Shown here: piece after piece, positions 33,880 through 43,529 of the stretch
How the letters are laid out: the number at the start of each line of letters is the position of its first letter
Position numbering within the stretch: the first letter of the stretch is position 1
Assembly (NCBI RefSeq): GCF_947172395.1
Contig: NC_069094.1
Coordinates: 2,440,501-2,504,500, forward strand
Direction of reading: 5' to 3'
Length of the DNA: 64,000 bases
Source: Bicyclus anynana
Lineage: Eukaryota > Arthropoda > Insecta > Lepidoptera > Nymphalidae
Notes under the pieces: generated by a model
Seen by the model: the letters and a program-made list of their open reading frames with translations, nothing else
Told to the model about the DNA's origin: nothing
Database searches by the model: none
Position numbers and translations under genes: made by a program

Positions 33880-34111
33880 AAAAATAAGTCGGGTTTTCCT
33901 TCCCGACGCTATAATTCCAGAAAGCACGAACGGATTTCGACGGTTTTGCATTCGTTGGAAAGGTCTCGGGCTCCGTGAGGTTTATAGCAAAGAAAATTCA
34001 GGAAAAGGTAGGGGTAGGGTAGGGGTAGGGTAGGGTAGGGGTAGAGATGGGTAGGAGTAGTTGAAAGTTTACATCGAGTTCCACGCGGACGAAGTCGCGG
34101 GCGTCCGCTAG
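33880..34111 (+). mobile_element. Helitron-like element with G-rich minisatellite
   Basis: The 3' end 'ccacgcggacgaagtcgcgg' plus 'gcgtccg' and CTAG (34108-34111) matches other copies; GCGGACG/CGTCCGC can form the 3' stem. Just inside it (34005-34052) is a GGGTA/GGGGTA array. The 5' boundary is approximate. Confidence 0.75.
34005..34052 (+). repeat. GGGGTA/GGGTA minisatellite
   Basis: At least six runs of three or four G separated by TA, for example 'ggggtagggtaggggtaggg'. It fits the G-quadruplex pattern. It is not the insect telomere repeat (TTAGG). Confidence 0.85.
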
Positions 34112-34264
34112 TGCTCTATATAATCCTTAACATAATTAATAAGACTTTTATATAAGTTTGTATTTAATAATAACTTTGAACTTTTTGAGAGACATGCAGT
34201 GGCAGTTTATTATAAAAACGTATGCAATTACCCATAAAAGAGTTACTAATTTTTGTAACCTAGT

Positions 34265-34585
34265 GTCGTCGTCATCATCAACCCATATTCGGCTCACTGC
34301 TGAGCTCGAGTCTCCTCTCAGAATGAGAGGGTTTAGGCCAATAGTCCACCACGCTGGCCCATTGCGGATTGGCAGACTTCACACACGCAGAGAATTAAGA
34401 TAATTCTCTGGTATGCAGGTTTCCTCACGATGTTTTCCTTCACCGATTGAGACACGTGATATTTAATTTCTTAAAATGCACACAACTGAAAAGTTGGAGG
34501 TGCATGCCCCGGACCGGATTCGAACCCACACCCTCCGGAATCGGAGGCAGAGGTCATATCCACTGGGCTATCACAGCTCAGCTAA
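34265..34585 (-). repeat. SINE-2, full-length copy
   Basis: Reverse strand: tail 'tcatcatcaacccatattcg', body, B box as 'ggattcgaaccc' and head 'gggctatcacagctc'. It is one of the two best copies of this family. The plus-strand frame 34158-34403 is a shadow. Confidence 0.92.
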
Positions 34586-34883
34586 CCTAGTGTGGTGTGC
34601 AACAATTGACATAATGTACCTAAGAAAGTGACATAATTTAGAAAAATAAACAAATTTCATTACTCTGAGTTCACGGAAAGTAAGTACCCTGTAGGTTTTG
34701 ATTTCCATGCGAGTGTCGAATATTCGCAACTTACATGACTGTATCTTTTGATTGCGTTGGCTTAGACACTAGATTTTATCACTGCTCAAAGGGGCAGTAG
34801 ACCTGAATATTTGATATCAATTTCAGATTGATATCTCTATACGTACCTGAGAAAAAGGGTCTTTACATTTACATGTCTGTATA

Positions 34884-34917
34884 TCTGTCCGTCTGTAAAT
34901 GTTTGCAGACGGACAGA
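34884..34917. repeat. 12-bp hairpin in a tail-like repeat
   Basis: TCTGTCCGTCTG (34884-34895) pairs exactly with CAGACGGACAGA (34906-34917). Just downstream, 'ggttccgtttttc' and 'gaggtacggaacc' also pair as a second hairpin (34939-34973). The combination looks like part of a dispersed repeat, class unknown. Confidence 0.7.
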
Positions 34918-35059
34918 CGGACAACCAAGTGATCCTATTAGGGTTCCGTTTTTCCTTCTGAGGTACGGAACCATAAAAAAGTCAATATTTCATAGCCCAA
35001 CCCAGGAGTTGCACCTCAGACATAGTAACCCAAAGCCGCATAAGCTATAGTCTAGTAAG

Positions 35060-35205
35060 TTCGTTGATAACACTCCCATGATATGCGGGCGACGGGCGGA
35101 AAGACTGCGCGGGTGCGGGGAAATGACGTGCATCAGTCGTGGGTTTTTCATTCATCGCTTCACGCCCCCCGCCCCGCGCGCAACATCGGGAGTGTTACGA
35201 ACGAA
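35060..35205. mobile_element. GC-rich MITE-like element
   Basis: The ends 'ttcgttgataacactccc' (35060-35077) and 'gggagtgttacgaacgaa' (35188-35205) are imperfect inverted repeats (2 mismatches in 18). The core is strikingly GC-rich for this window ('gcgggtgcggggaaatgacg', 'cgccccccgccccgcgcgc'). It is non-coding. I infer a small non-autonomous DNA element. Confidence 0.75.
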
Positions 35206-35623
35206 GTTGCCAAGCTATAACCAACTACTAACTAGGTAGTTCTTATAAACATGTAAAGTGAACCAAAATAAATAATTTCAAATCTATAGTCCTATACGCT
35301 TCTAGACCCTCATTAGACCCAATTATCCCTTCTCTTACGGTAAAAGCCTGGACACTAATCAAGATAATGACGATTACAATAAACAAACAAACCCATAAGC
35401 CATTCCGTTTTCGGGTAATTATTGTCCTAACAGTTCATTAAGTATGTATCAAGTTATTGTACCCCCCACTCAAGTGAGGGTAAATTAAATTACGCTGCGG
35501 CACAACATTGGCGGAGCACTTAAAATTTCAGCCGCCAAGAAGGCTTATTCCAAACTACGAGTATAATGTATGAAGGTCGGTAGAGCCTTCGGGTCGGTAA
35601 CCGAGTTATTGTAGACTCACACG

Positions 35624-36240
35624 TTATGGTCGAAATGCGCCTAACTTCAGAGTTATGTGCATATTGGAGTAGATTACGACATTACTTGAGTAACATGACA
35701 TAGGATGACACAGGCGAAATTGTAGACTTTGCAACATCGTCGTAATGTAGCTTGTCTGTCGGTTTTTTACGCATATACTTTTGTGAGTGTGCTCAGGAAC
35801 TTCATCATCTAGTTCCTCCTTCTCCTTTCTACCACAGAACAGCAAGACGTCGTGAACGGTGGTATCCATATATTGTGAATGTCCAGGCAACTCGTTCGAA
35901 TTTTTGCATCCATATTTCTAACTCGTACAGCAAAAAATTTGAATTTTGGAACCGCATTAATGCTTACCATCAGGGTTATTGTAGTCAAGCGCTGGCCTAT
36001 ATTGTATAATAATCTATTAATGCCATCATATGTCGCTTCGGATCACGATTCACGAGGTACTTTTTGTTCTGTTTTCTCAACGGCGTCTCGGGGGCTTAGA
36101 CGAGCGCAGACGCATAGCCATGACGGGGCACGAAAGCAGAAGTAGAGTAGATGGGCAAATTGAATCTCTAAAAGTGTCTTCTCAGAGAAGATTGACGTGG
36201 TTCTAAGTACGAGTCGGGTCAGGCAATGCAATTTTAAGCT
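35624..36240. other. Unassigned GC-richer stretch with overlapping frames
   Basis: Short frames on both strands (35624-35890 minus, 35879-36145 plus) overlap and have no recognisable motif. A short module at 35955-36012 ('taccatcagggttattgtag', 'agcgctggcctat') matches 22470-22528. Probably old mobile-element sequence. Confidence 0.35.
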
Positions 36241-36369
36241 TTTCTTTCTTCCAAAAAAATTTTAGAAATTTTTTTCTAACGAATGTTGGGAAGTTTTTTT
36301 TTGTATACAATAGTAAATAAATAAATAAGTTGGTGATGTTACGGAGAGCACGTTAAGATAATAGTAATT

Positions 36370-36491
36370 GTTAAAGAGTCAAACATTAGCATCCTAAACT
36401 TGGCAAGCTGCGTGAGAGTAGTGTGGTGATTCTCAGCTATAAGGAAATAGGCCAGACCCTGTGAGTCTTTAAAATAATTTGACTCTTTAAC
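36370..36491. mobile_element. Short terminal-inverted-repeat element
   Basis: GTTAAAGAGTCAAA (36370-36383) and TTTGACTCTTTAAC (36478-36491) are perfect 14-bp inverted ends. The 94-bp core is non-coding. Confidence 0.7.
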
Positions 36492-37007
36492 GATCAAAAA
36501 GATAAAATTATAGAAATAGCCAAGGCAATATTTTTTACTGATACTAACGTATTTTGCTTGCTTAGTAAAATGGTGGAGTTACTAATCACTGATAGCTTGA
36601 CTTTTCAAAAGTGTTTAGTAGCAGTTTAATAGCAAACATTCAAAAGAATTTAATTTGATTATTATCGGTAAGGTAGATTAGCGATCCGGATTTTTATATA
36701 TTAAGATAATTTGAGATCAATAATTAATATCCATCCAATAAAATTAATGAATTGTGCCGGCTATAATAATAAATTAAAATTAATTCTTAATTAATATTTA
36801 ACGACAGGCAGCAGTTCGGGACGGGGCACGATTAATATAATGAAGTGGATACATTTTAATAATAAAACACAGCGGGTATTTGATGCGCGTGTCCCATTAA
36901 ATGTTGGCCGCTACATTAATATTCTGTTGCGGATATTGTATAAAATAGACGGGACATTGGGAACAAATAATATTTTTATTATCATTGATAAGTAGATAAA
37001 TAGAGCT

Positions 37008-37100
37008 TTTCAAACATCACGATCGTGAGCCGCCTACATCTAGTGAATCACTGCTACTCGCTTGATATCGTCAATCCACCTGGTGGGGGGTCAACCAACA
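37008..37100 (-). mobile_element. RTE-type LINE 3' fragment
   Basis: 'caaacatcacgatcgtgagc', 'atatcgtcaatccacctggt' is antisense RTE. It faces away from the plus-strand RTE piece at 37130-37305, giving an inverted pair. Confidence 0.75.
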
Positions 37101-37129
37101 GGTGGTGCGTTTTTTAGTTTAACAAAAGT

Positions 37130-37305
37130 AAAAAGTGCTGGAATGGCGACACTGCACCGGAAGGCGCAGTGTTGGTCAACCTACTAGGTGTACCGAGGAT
37201 TGCAGGGAGTCACTGGATGCCGGCGGCTCGAGACCGTTTTGTTTGGAAGCCCATGCAAGAGTCCTAAATTCACCAGTGGACGTCCATTGGCTGTTAATGA
37301 AGACT
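37130..37305 (+). mobile_element. RTE-type LINE 3' fragment
   Basis: 'aagtgctggaatggcgacac', 'cagtgttggtcaacc', 'ggatgccggcggctcgaga' and 'ccagtggacgtccattggct'. The 'cggctcgaga' variant matches the subfamily at 26770-26800. Confidence 0.8.
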
Positions 37306-37344
37306 ATTTACCACCTAACTTAACTTTATTACGTAATTTAACTT

Positions 37345-37510
37345 GTTTGTCACACACTTATTTAAATTTTTTACTTTTGTTTCACTACTTGGAAGAAAGT
37401 GAAAAAGAATTACCACAATACAGGGAATTCTAGTGTGGAGATCACAGACCTATGTTATATTATGTATTTACTTGTGAATCAATAAACAATTATTATTATT
37501 ATTATTAGCT
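37345..37510 (+). mobile_element. Retroelement 3' end with (ATT)n tail
   Basis: 'ggaagaaagtgaaaaagaat', 'gagatcacagacctatg', 'gtgaatcaataaacaattat' and an ATT repeat at 37490-37508. Pair of the reverse-strand segment at 1384-1540. Confidence 0.7.
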
Positions 37511-37932
37511 TCGTAGCCCTTTTTAAAGCATTAACATTAAAGATCAAACTGGATTGGATAGCTACATTAACGTCGAGCAACGTCTTTTTTATCACCTCAT
37601 TCTAACGTGAATGGTAATTATGCGAGTGGACTGTGAGAGTTTTAGTGTTTAAACGAAAGCTTTAAATATCTTCGTTTCGGATTATTAAGTGTAGGTCGGA
37701 ATCATGATGAGATAATGGCTTCGGTATAAACTCGAGACCGCAGACTGAGTGCCGACACACGAGATGATTTTGACGAGCTACAATTAATAAAACAAAATAT
37801 ATTTATTAATTATAAATAATAATAATAATAAGCTATATAATGCCGTCCAAAATGCCGCAGTGCCTCAAGACAAATTCTTCGAACAATGCGTATTGCTAGT
37901 TATGTCCTATGGTTTCGAGACTTGGTCGCTAA

Positions 37933-38523
37933 AGCCTAGTTCGGACTACTTTAGCATTATAATCGAGTAGCGTAACTACTTGCTACTGCCCAAAATCGTT
38001 TGCACTTTGTTCGAGTACAGTTCACAAGTGAGTGGTGGTTTGCAAGATGAACATTGGACAACCTACACCGCAATAAAGTAAATGAACTGTATAAAGTAAA
38101 TAAAAAATTCAGCTAATTACAATGGCTATATTAAAAGAAGTGGATGAGGAATTATGCGTTATTAATAAAAAGAACGAAGAAAGAAAGAAATAAGAAAATA
38201 GGTACGAAAATGGACGATAAAGAGTTCATTAGTTGCTACTAAAATCATATAAAATGACGTTTTGCTGGTGCTTCTTCGCACCAGCAAAACGTCATTTTAT
38301 ATGATTTTAGTTCATCCTTCAGGTTCAGACTTGTTTACCCGGTGTACCAGTAAGCATGGACACGAGTTGGGAGGTGCTACTCGCTTGTTAAAATAGAGTA
38401 AAATTAATTGACTCGACTAAACTATTTACTAACCTACTCGACTACATTTTTGGTGTTTAAAGACGTTTAGCAGCTAAATTTTATGATACTCGACTAAGCA
38501 GCTAAAGTGGTCCGAACAAGCCT
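37933..38523. mobile_element. PIF/Harbinger-like non-autonomous element
   Basis: Terminal inverted repeats: left AGCCTAGTTCGGACTACTTT (continues AGC), right, read inward on the other strand, AGGCTTGTTCGGACCACTTT (continues AGC). It is flanked by TAA on both sides: 'gcTAA' before and 'TAActat' after. The uninterrupted RTE copy at 58 kb reads 'cgctaactatgg', so the empty site is TAA and the target duplication is 3 bp, the PIF/Harbinger signature (TWA). A duplication of TA alone cannot be fully excluded by sequence. Inside, a short frame from about 38121 reads 'MAILKEVDEELCVINKKNEE' and then stops, possibly a vestige of a coding region. The perfect palindrome at 38238-38311 lies within. Confidence 0.75.
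38238..38311. repeat. Perfect 34-bp hairpin
   Basis: The arm starting ACTAAAATCATATAAAATGA (38238-38271) is the exact reverse complement of 38278-38311, with a 6-base loop (TTCTTC). No mismatch in 34 bp. Confidence 0.97.
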
Positions 38524-38624
38524 TAACTATGGGCCTCATAAGAATGCTCTAAGACACAGCGGGCGATGGAACAAGCTATGCTTGGAGTGTCTCTGCATGA
38601 TCGAATCAGAAATGAAGGGATCCG

Positions 38625-39350
38625 TAGAAATAAAAAAACTACATAAAATTCAAGTTAATGTAGTAAAACTAGTTGGTATCGAGATGATATTCTAGATGAT
38701 GCGAAGTTCATAACTAGTGTTGAAGATATTATTACGGGGTTAGTAACCTCGGCTCTTAAACGGGTTTAGTTTGTAGACAGTAGCTCTTAAGTTTTCTGCA
38801 CTTTGCTATATATCGTCCTTATCTTAATGACTCCCCCTGTTAGCTCGGATTAAGTGACCACACACGCCCCTGTAGAAACCTCTTGAAGTATGCTTCGCTA
38901 CTTTGAAATATTACAGCAAGAAATCATCTAAGCATTTTAGCTTATTTTTGTCTCCTATGAAAATGGACTTTAATTAAACTTACTTAATACGATTTTATTG
39001 CAAAGTAAATGCCACACGTTTAGTCATAATAATGTATACCGTGTTCGTTATATTACAAAATATTAAACGGGAACTTTCTTTAGAAAATGAAGTTTTTTGT
39101 ATTATTTATTTTAAAATATTTGGTACAGAGAATTATTCCACAATTTATGTTTTAAAGTTAACATATTTTTTGCAATCCCTTCAATGATTTCACTGAAATC
39201 TAGTATTTTAGTTTACTGAGTATATAATATAACTTTTATTTGGTTTGGATATTTTCTATTTTACCCGACTACGAAGTGTTAGTATTAATATGATTTTTAC
39301 CTTTTTTAGTGGATGCGACTCTTTTCATGCAAAATTTGTTTCTGAACAAG
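38625..39350. other. AT-rich stretch without recognised features
   Basis: No repeat family or coding frame was recognised. Confidence 0.45.
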
Positions 39351-39357
39351 AAAATTT

Positions 39358-39630
39358 AACCGACTTCAAAATCACAAAAATTAACTAAAAAGCAAAAAAT
39401 CGTACGTGCTGTTCTGATAATTTTGAATGCGGTGCCAACACAGTGATGCATTAACTAAAGCTGATTAAACCATAAATTTTAAGGATTTAAAGACCGTGGT
39501 TCTTTCAGAAACGGCTTTAATTAATACGTCACTGGCTTGGTACCGCCTTTAAAGTGATCAGAAGGTTGGATGATCAACACGATGTTATTTTTCGTTTTTT
39601 AGTTTATTTTTTTTTATTTTGAAGTCGGTT
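39358..39630. mobile_element. Fold-back MITE-like element
   Basis: The ends AACCGACTTCAAAA (39358-39371) and TTTTGAAGTCGGTT (39617-39630) are perfect inverted repeats. Pairing continues inward ('ttaactaaaaagcaaaaaat' against 'atttttcgttttttagttta'), and 'gcggtgccaa...cagtga' pairs with 'tcactggcttggtaccgc'. A right-half copy is at 63767-63873. An extra 'tttttgaagtcggtt' lies at 39655-39669. Confidence 0.8.
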
Positions 39631-40243
39631 CAATTAATTCAGAACCTCCTCCTCTTTTTGAAGTCGGTTATAAATTTCTCGGGAACATAGCGGGTACCTC
39701 AGTGATAAGAATAAAATTTAATTACATGAGAAAGACGCTATTTAACGGACTGAGAAAAAAATCCTAATTCACTCAAAAGTAGACTTACCGACGTCGTATT
39801 ACAGACATAATAAATTATTTTAATTGAAACAAAGTAGCCGAAAATTTAATTAGATCCACAAGAGTACCCAAACGGAATCTCGGGCTCAAAGAGTCTTTTT
39901 CTCCGAGTAAGGAAAGTTTTTATACAAACGATCTGAAAGTGTAATAAACAGTTTAGCGTCGGTGCGGCTTGTAATTTTGTTTTGCCCCGACTACGGTCCG
40001 TCGTAGTCTAAATGGTTTAATGAAAACTTGGACCAAATTAAAGACTTACGGTTAAAAGCGTATAGTATTTCACGCCTTTGCTAAAGCGTCAGCTTTCGCG
40101 TTTTCTACGTTATGGCTTTCGCAATGTTTCTTTAAAAACCCTGGCGTAAAAAATAGGGGTGTTGTAGACTTTCGTGCCTCATTTTCAAGTTTGATGACGA
40201 TCAATCTAACGAAGAAACGAATAACTTAGCATTTCATGGATTT

Positions 40244-40294
40244 ACGCGATGGATTCCATTCCATGGTGAATCCATGGAATGGAATCCATCGCGT
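40244..40294. repeat. Perfect 23-bp hairpin
   Basis: ACGCGATGGATTCCATTCCA plus TGG (40244-40266), loop TGAAT, then the exact reverse complement (40272-40294). Confidence 0.97.
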
Positions 40295-40399
40295 GGTAGA
40301 GAGAAAAACACCAAGCAAAGTCCAGGACTTTTAACTACTGGATGTGCGTTAAGGAATTCCTTGACGATCGATCAACACTCCCCTTCTCTGCTCGTGTTG

Positions 40400-40575
40400 T
40401 TCTCCCTACCTATCCAAATTTGGTAAGATCCTATTAGAGCAGCTTCGGATACTCGTCCTAATATAGAACTAGATGGACTTCTAGAGAGGCCAAGGTCTTT
40501 AAGCAAATTATAGAGATATTTTGCTGGTAATCCTCTCACACCTACTTCTACGGCGTACAGACTAACTACATAGCC
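40400..40575 (-). pseudogene. LINE C-terminal coding remnant (REL-type suspected)
   Basis: One minus-strand frame reads 'LYAVEVGVRGLPAKYLYNLL', 'KDLGLSRSPSSSILGRVSEA' and 'ALIGSYQIWIGRE'. This resembles the C-terminal end of LINE proteins that carry a restriction-like endonuclease, where an 'E-G-RG--A-S-Y-LLK-LGL' pattern is typical. It is preceded by a stop (about 40575) and no upstream RT domain was found. Family assignment is from memory of such proteins, so moderate. Confidence 0.55.
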
Positions 40576-40868
40576 ATTTTTAGTTTTATCACAATAAATT
40601 TTACGTATTAATAAATGAGTTTGACGTCAATAGAAATTTAGTTTTGTATTTTTAGCACAATACTTTCTACGTTTTAACTCACTTAGATGTGTGCTAAACT
40701 TTGCTTAAAAGAAATATATAAAAAAAATATTTAATAAATTAGAACAATTTCAAAAAATCAACTGTACATATTTTAATCTTAATAACACCAATATCTTATT
40801 GCCTCCGTAACTTTAGGAAGAATATATTGGATTTCTTTTATAAATAAAAAAAATGTATACATATTACT

Positions 40869-41055
40869 TCACACTAATATTATAAATGCGAAAGTTAGTA
40901 TGAGTGTGTGAGTAAGTGTGAATGTTGGAAGTGATTTGGATGAAATTTAAAATGGAAATAAAATTTACTCTCGATTAGCACATAGGCTTTTCATCCCGTA
41001 AAAGTCTATGGTTCCCTCGGGATTTGTGAAAAACTGGATTCCACGCAGATTTTCT
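40869..41055 (+). mobile_element. Helitron-like element, 3'-truncated
   Basis: 'cactaatattataaatgcga', 'aagtgatttggatgaaattt', 'cataggcttttcatcccgta' and 'ctggattccacgcag'. The CTAG end is missing. Confidence 0.8.
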
Positions 41056-41739
41056 ATTAAACGATACATTGCGTGTCTCATGTACATAGCTCTTGCATTT
41101 CATGAAGAGGAAAGAATTGTGTGGAATAAATTCAAAAAAAAAAGAAAAGCTGTCAATCGCTCTTACAAACGGCAGGCTGCATTTTCATGCAAGATGGGTC
41201 GCCTCGAGGCTTACACATCTCTCTTTGAAATCGGTTTCGCCTCGTATCGTTTCGTGAAGCTTTATAGATATTTCTGGTAGTTTGAATAGCATATAGTCAC
41301 GTAGAGCTTCTACAGGGAGTTGTGGAGTATTTCCCAAAAACTTCAAAGTGTTGACAAGTCCTTATAGAAGCCGAAATGCATAACAAATTTTTTTTTTCAC
41401 TAAATAAAAACTTTTTATGTTTTCATACAAAGTAATTCAAATAATTCCGACTATCCATGTAACACAGGCCTTTATCTATCCTTGCATTTTAAAATACGTA
41501 ATCGTAGTGGTAAGACTGTCGATATCGACGGAGATATTGCAACTAGCACTCGGCACTTCACTAGTAGGCAAGCTACTTCATGATATTTATCAATGAATAA
41601 GTTTGGCTAAGTCATAATTTATAGTACACAATTTAAGATCTATTAACAAAAGAAATATTATTTACTCCGAAAATATTCATTTTAGAACACATGTTCCTTG
41701 GACATTCTTATTTAACTTTCCATAAAGAATATAACCCTA

Positions 41740-41795
41740 GTGTTATACACGGAGGTTCAGTGTTCGAATCCCGGGTCAGGCCAAGAAAAAAAAGA
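41740..41795 (+). repeat. tRNA-like SINE head fragment
   Basis: 'cacggaggttcagtgttcga' and 'atcccgggtcagg' give a B-box-like motif with an A-run after it. Family not determined; it does not fold as a full tRNA. Confidence 0.4.
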
Positions 41796-42287
41796 TACGT
41801 TATTGGGAATTTTTTTACAAGAAAAATCTTAAGAACTCTAATAGCAGTGTTTCCACGCCCGGGCCTGATCTTTCCCCGGTCGTGTCCGTCTGCTGGTCCA
41901 TCGGACTATGAGAGTTAGGGAAAAGAGAGTGCACCTGTGCTTGCGCACACAATTGTGCACTATAATATCTTCTGCGTACATGGTAAATCTGACTATGAGG
42001 CAGGCCGAAAAAAAATAAAAAGAAAAACAATTCATTCGGGAGCATTAATTGTAATGTTTGGCTACCCGTGGTTGGGTACCATCGGAGAAATTGGTATAAG
42101 ATCAACTCTAGAAAATTGAAAATTATAATTTCTTGAAAGAAAAAACATATGGCGGTTTCCCGGAACTTGAAAGAGACCACTTTTAGCGATAAGACCCCCG
42201 TTACATAATTGTTTTATGTTCGTTCTAGTTATTGTAGTTTTTGTTCTGTTCTCTTTTATTTTTTTTTTTTAAAGAATATTTGTCACA

Positions 42288-42442
42288 TCTTTTTTTTTAT
42301 TATGACCAATATTCCCATTCCCCTCCAACTAGTCGGGAAAGACTGTGCTAGGAGTGGGTGTGACAATAGACCAACGGAGCGGGGATCGAACCGCCACCCC
42401 TCGGTGATGAATCCGACCGCTCTAACCGTTGAGCTATTGAGG
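42288..42442 (-). repeat. SINE-3 copy
   Basis: Reverse strand: 'tattcccattcccctccaac', 'tgctaggagtgggtgtgaca', B box as 'gatcgaacc' and head 'gctctaaccgttgagctatt' with 'gaggctat'. Good pair with 56806-56949. Confidence 0.85.
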
Positions 42443-42728
42443 CTATAAATAGTGTTATTTACAAGATCAACTTTTTTGAAATGGTAATAACCACCAATTT
42501 TAGACGTTAAGTTTTTCGATACCATTTATTTTGTTCTTCACTTTACCCCACACAAAGATAATAATTGAAACTCGTACAAACGTGAACAAATGGCTCGTAA
42601 AATTAAATAAAGTGTAGGTACTGCCAATGCTAACCGCCTCACGTACTGCATGATAAATTTTCAAAAGTGTCTCTTTGTCTTATTTTAAACAACTGTGTTG
42701 AGTTGCTTTGAGTATATAGTAAAGACAA

Positions 42729-43062
42729 GAAGTTATATTTTTGTACAAGTTAGCCCTTGATTTTGTAGTCAAGGGCCCTTGACAACAAAGTAAGTACAAA
42801 AATATAACTTCTCACTTGGATTTAAAGTGACGATGCAATCTAAAATGGAAGCGGGCTAACTTATTAGGAGGAGAAAAATCCACACCCCTCTCGGATTCTA
42901 CACGATATCGAGCCGGAACTCTAAATCGTCTGGCGGTATCTCTTTTTCGGTGGTAAAGCCTGGGCCAATTAAGGAAACCTCAATCGACCCAGCCGCGGAT
43001 CAAAACCAGGAACTCCGTCCTCCGTGTAAGTCCACCGCGCATACCACTGCTACGGAGACCAG
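42729..43062 (-). repeat. SINE-1 copy with an internal inverted duplication
   Basis: The SINE runs on the reverse strand from 'gtacaagttagcccttga' (42743) to the head end at about 43062. In other copies 'cccttga' is followed by 'ctacaatctcac'. Here about 50 bases intervene (42762-42811), carrying the inverted copy of neighbouring sequence: 'gaagttatatttttgtac' (42729-42746) is matched by 'gtacaaaaatataacttc' (42794-42811). The head also has several substitutions. Confidence 0.85.
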
Positions 43063-43419
43063 TTGTGTGTGTTATTTAACTATCATAATATCTTGAACAC
43101 ACAGTATTTTTTTTAGTTTTTTTTTTTGACAAATGTGCTTGTATTACCTAGGTATTTTGTGGTATCAGCATGCTAACAAAGTTTTTCTCAAAGATATACA
43201 AAATCGACACAAACTTTTGCATTTACATAAACATATTAAATAAAACATAATATCAATTAAAAGTGTGTGTATGTTTGTTATTCCTATACGCCACATTGCT
43301 AAACCTATTTTAAGAAATTTGGAATTGAAATAGATAAACACATGACCTTTGAGCGATTCTGCGTTCACACAAAATTTGTGAAAACTAACATTCTCATGCG
43401 GTAGATCAAGTTGCTTCAA

Positions 43420-43525
43420 TGCCCCCGGAAAGCGCAGTATTGGTCAACCCCCCGCTGAAAGGTAGAAGAACTCGCAAGAGGTCGTTTTACGTTGTATCTA
43501 TTAAAATGATGATGATGATGAAATC
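43420..43525 (+). mobile_element. RTE-type LINE 3' tip, decayed
   Basis: 'ccccggaaagcgcagtattg', 'gtcaaccccccgctg' and a (GAT)n tail at 43506-43520. The middle portion is deleted or diverged. Confidence 0.6.
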
Positions 43526-43529
43526 AAGT

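Larger units (their letters stand above)
37840..38620 (+). mobile_element. RTE-type LINE coding fragment, split
   Basis: The left part (37840-37932) reads 'gtgcctcaagacaaattc', 'tcgaacaatgcgtattg' and 'gagacttggtcgctaa'. The right part (38524-38620) continues 'aactatgggcctcataagaa' and 'gatcgaatcagaaatgaag'. Together they match 58330-58510. The sequence between is a DNA transposon. The conceptual frame corresponds to the LINE C-terminal block seen at 58 kb, here with mutations. Confidence 0.85.

Noticed and set aside
34005..34052. Telomeric repeat
   Set aside because: The unit is GGGGTA/GGGTA, not the insect TTAGG, and it lies inside a Helitron 3' end.
41815..42180. A 121-codon minus-strand gene
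   Set aside because: Low-complexity phenylalanine-rich sequence ('FFFLFFFG') from T-runs, overlapping other frames, no domain. Treated as chance.
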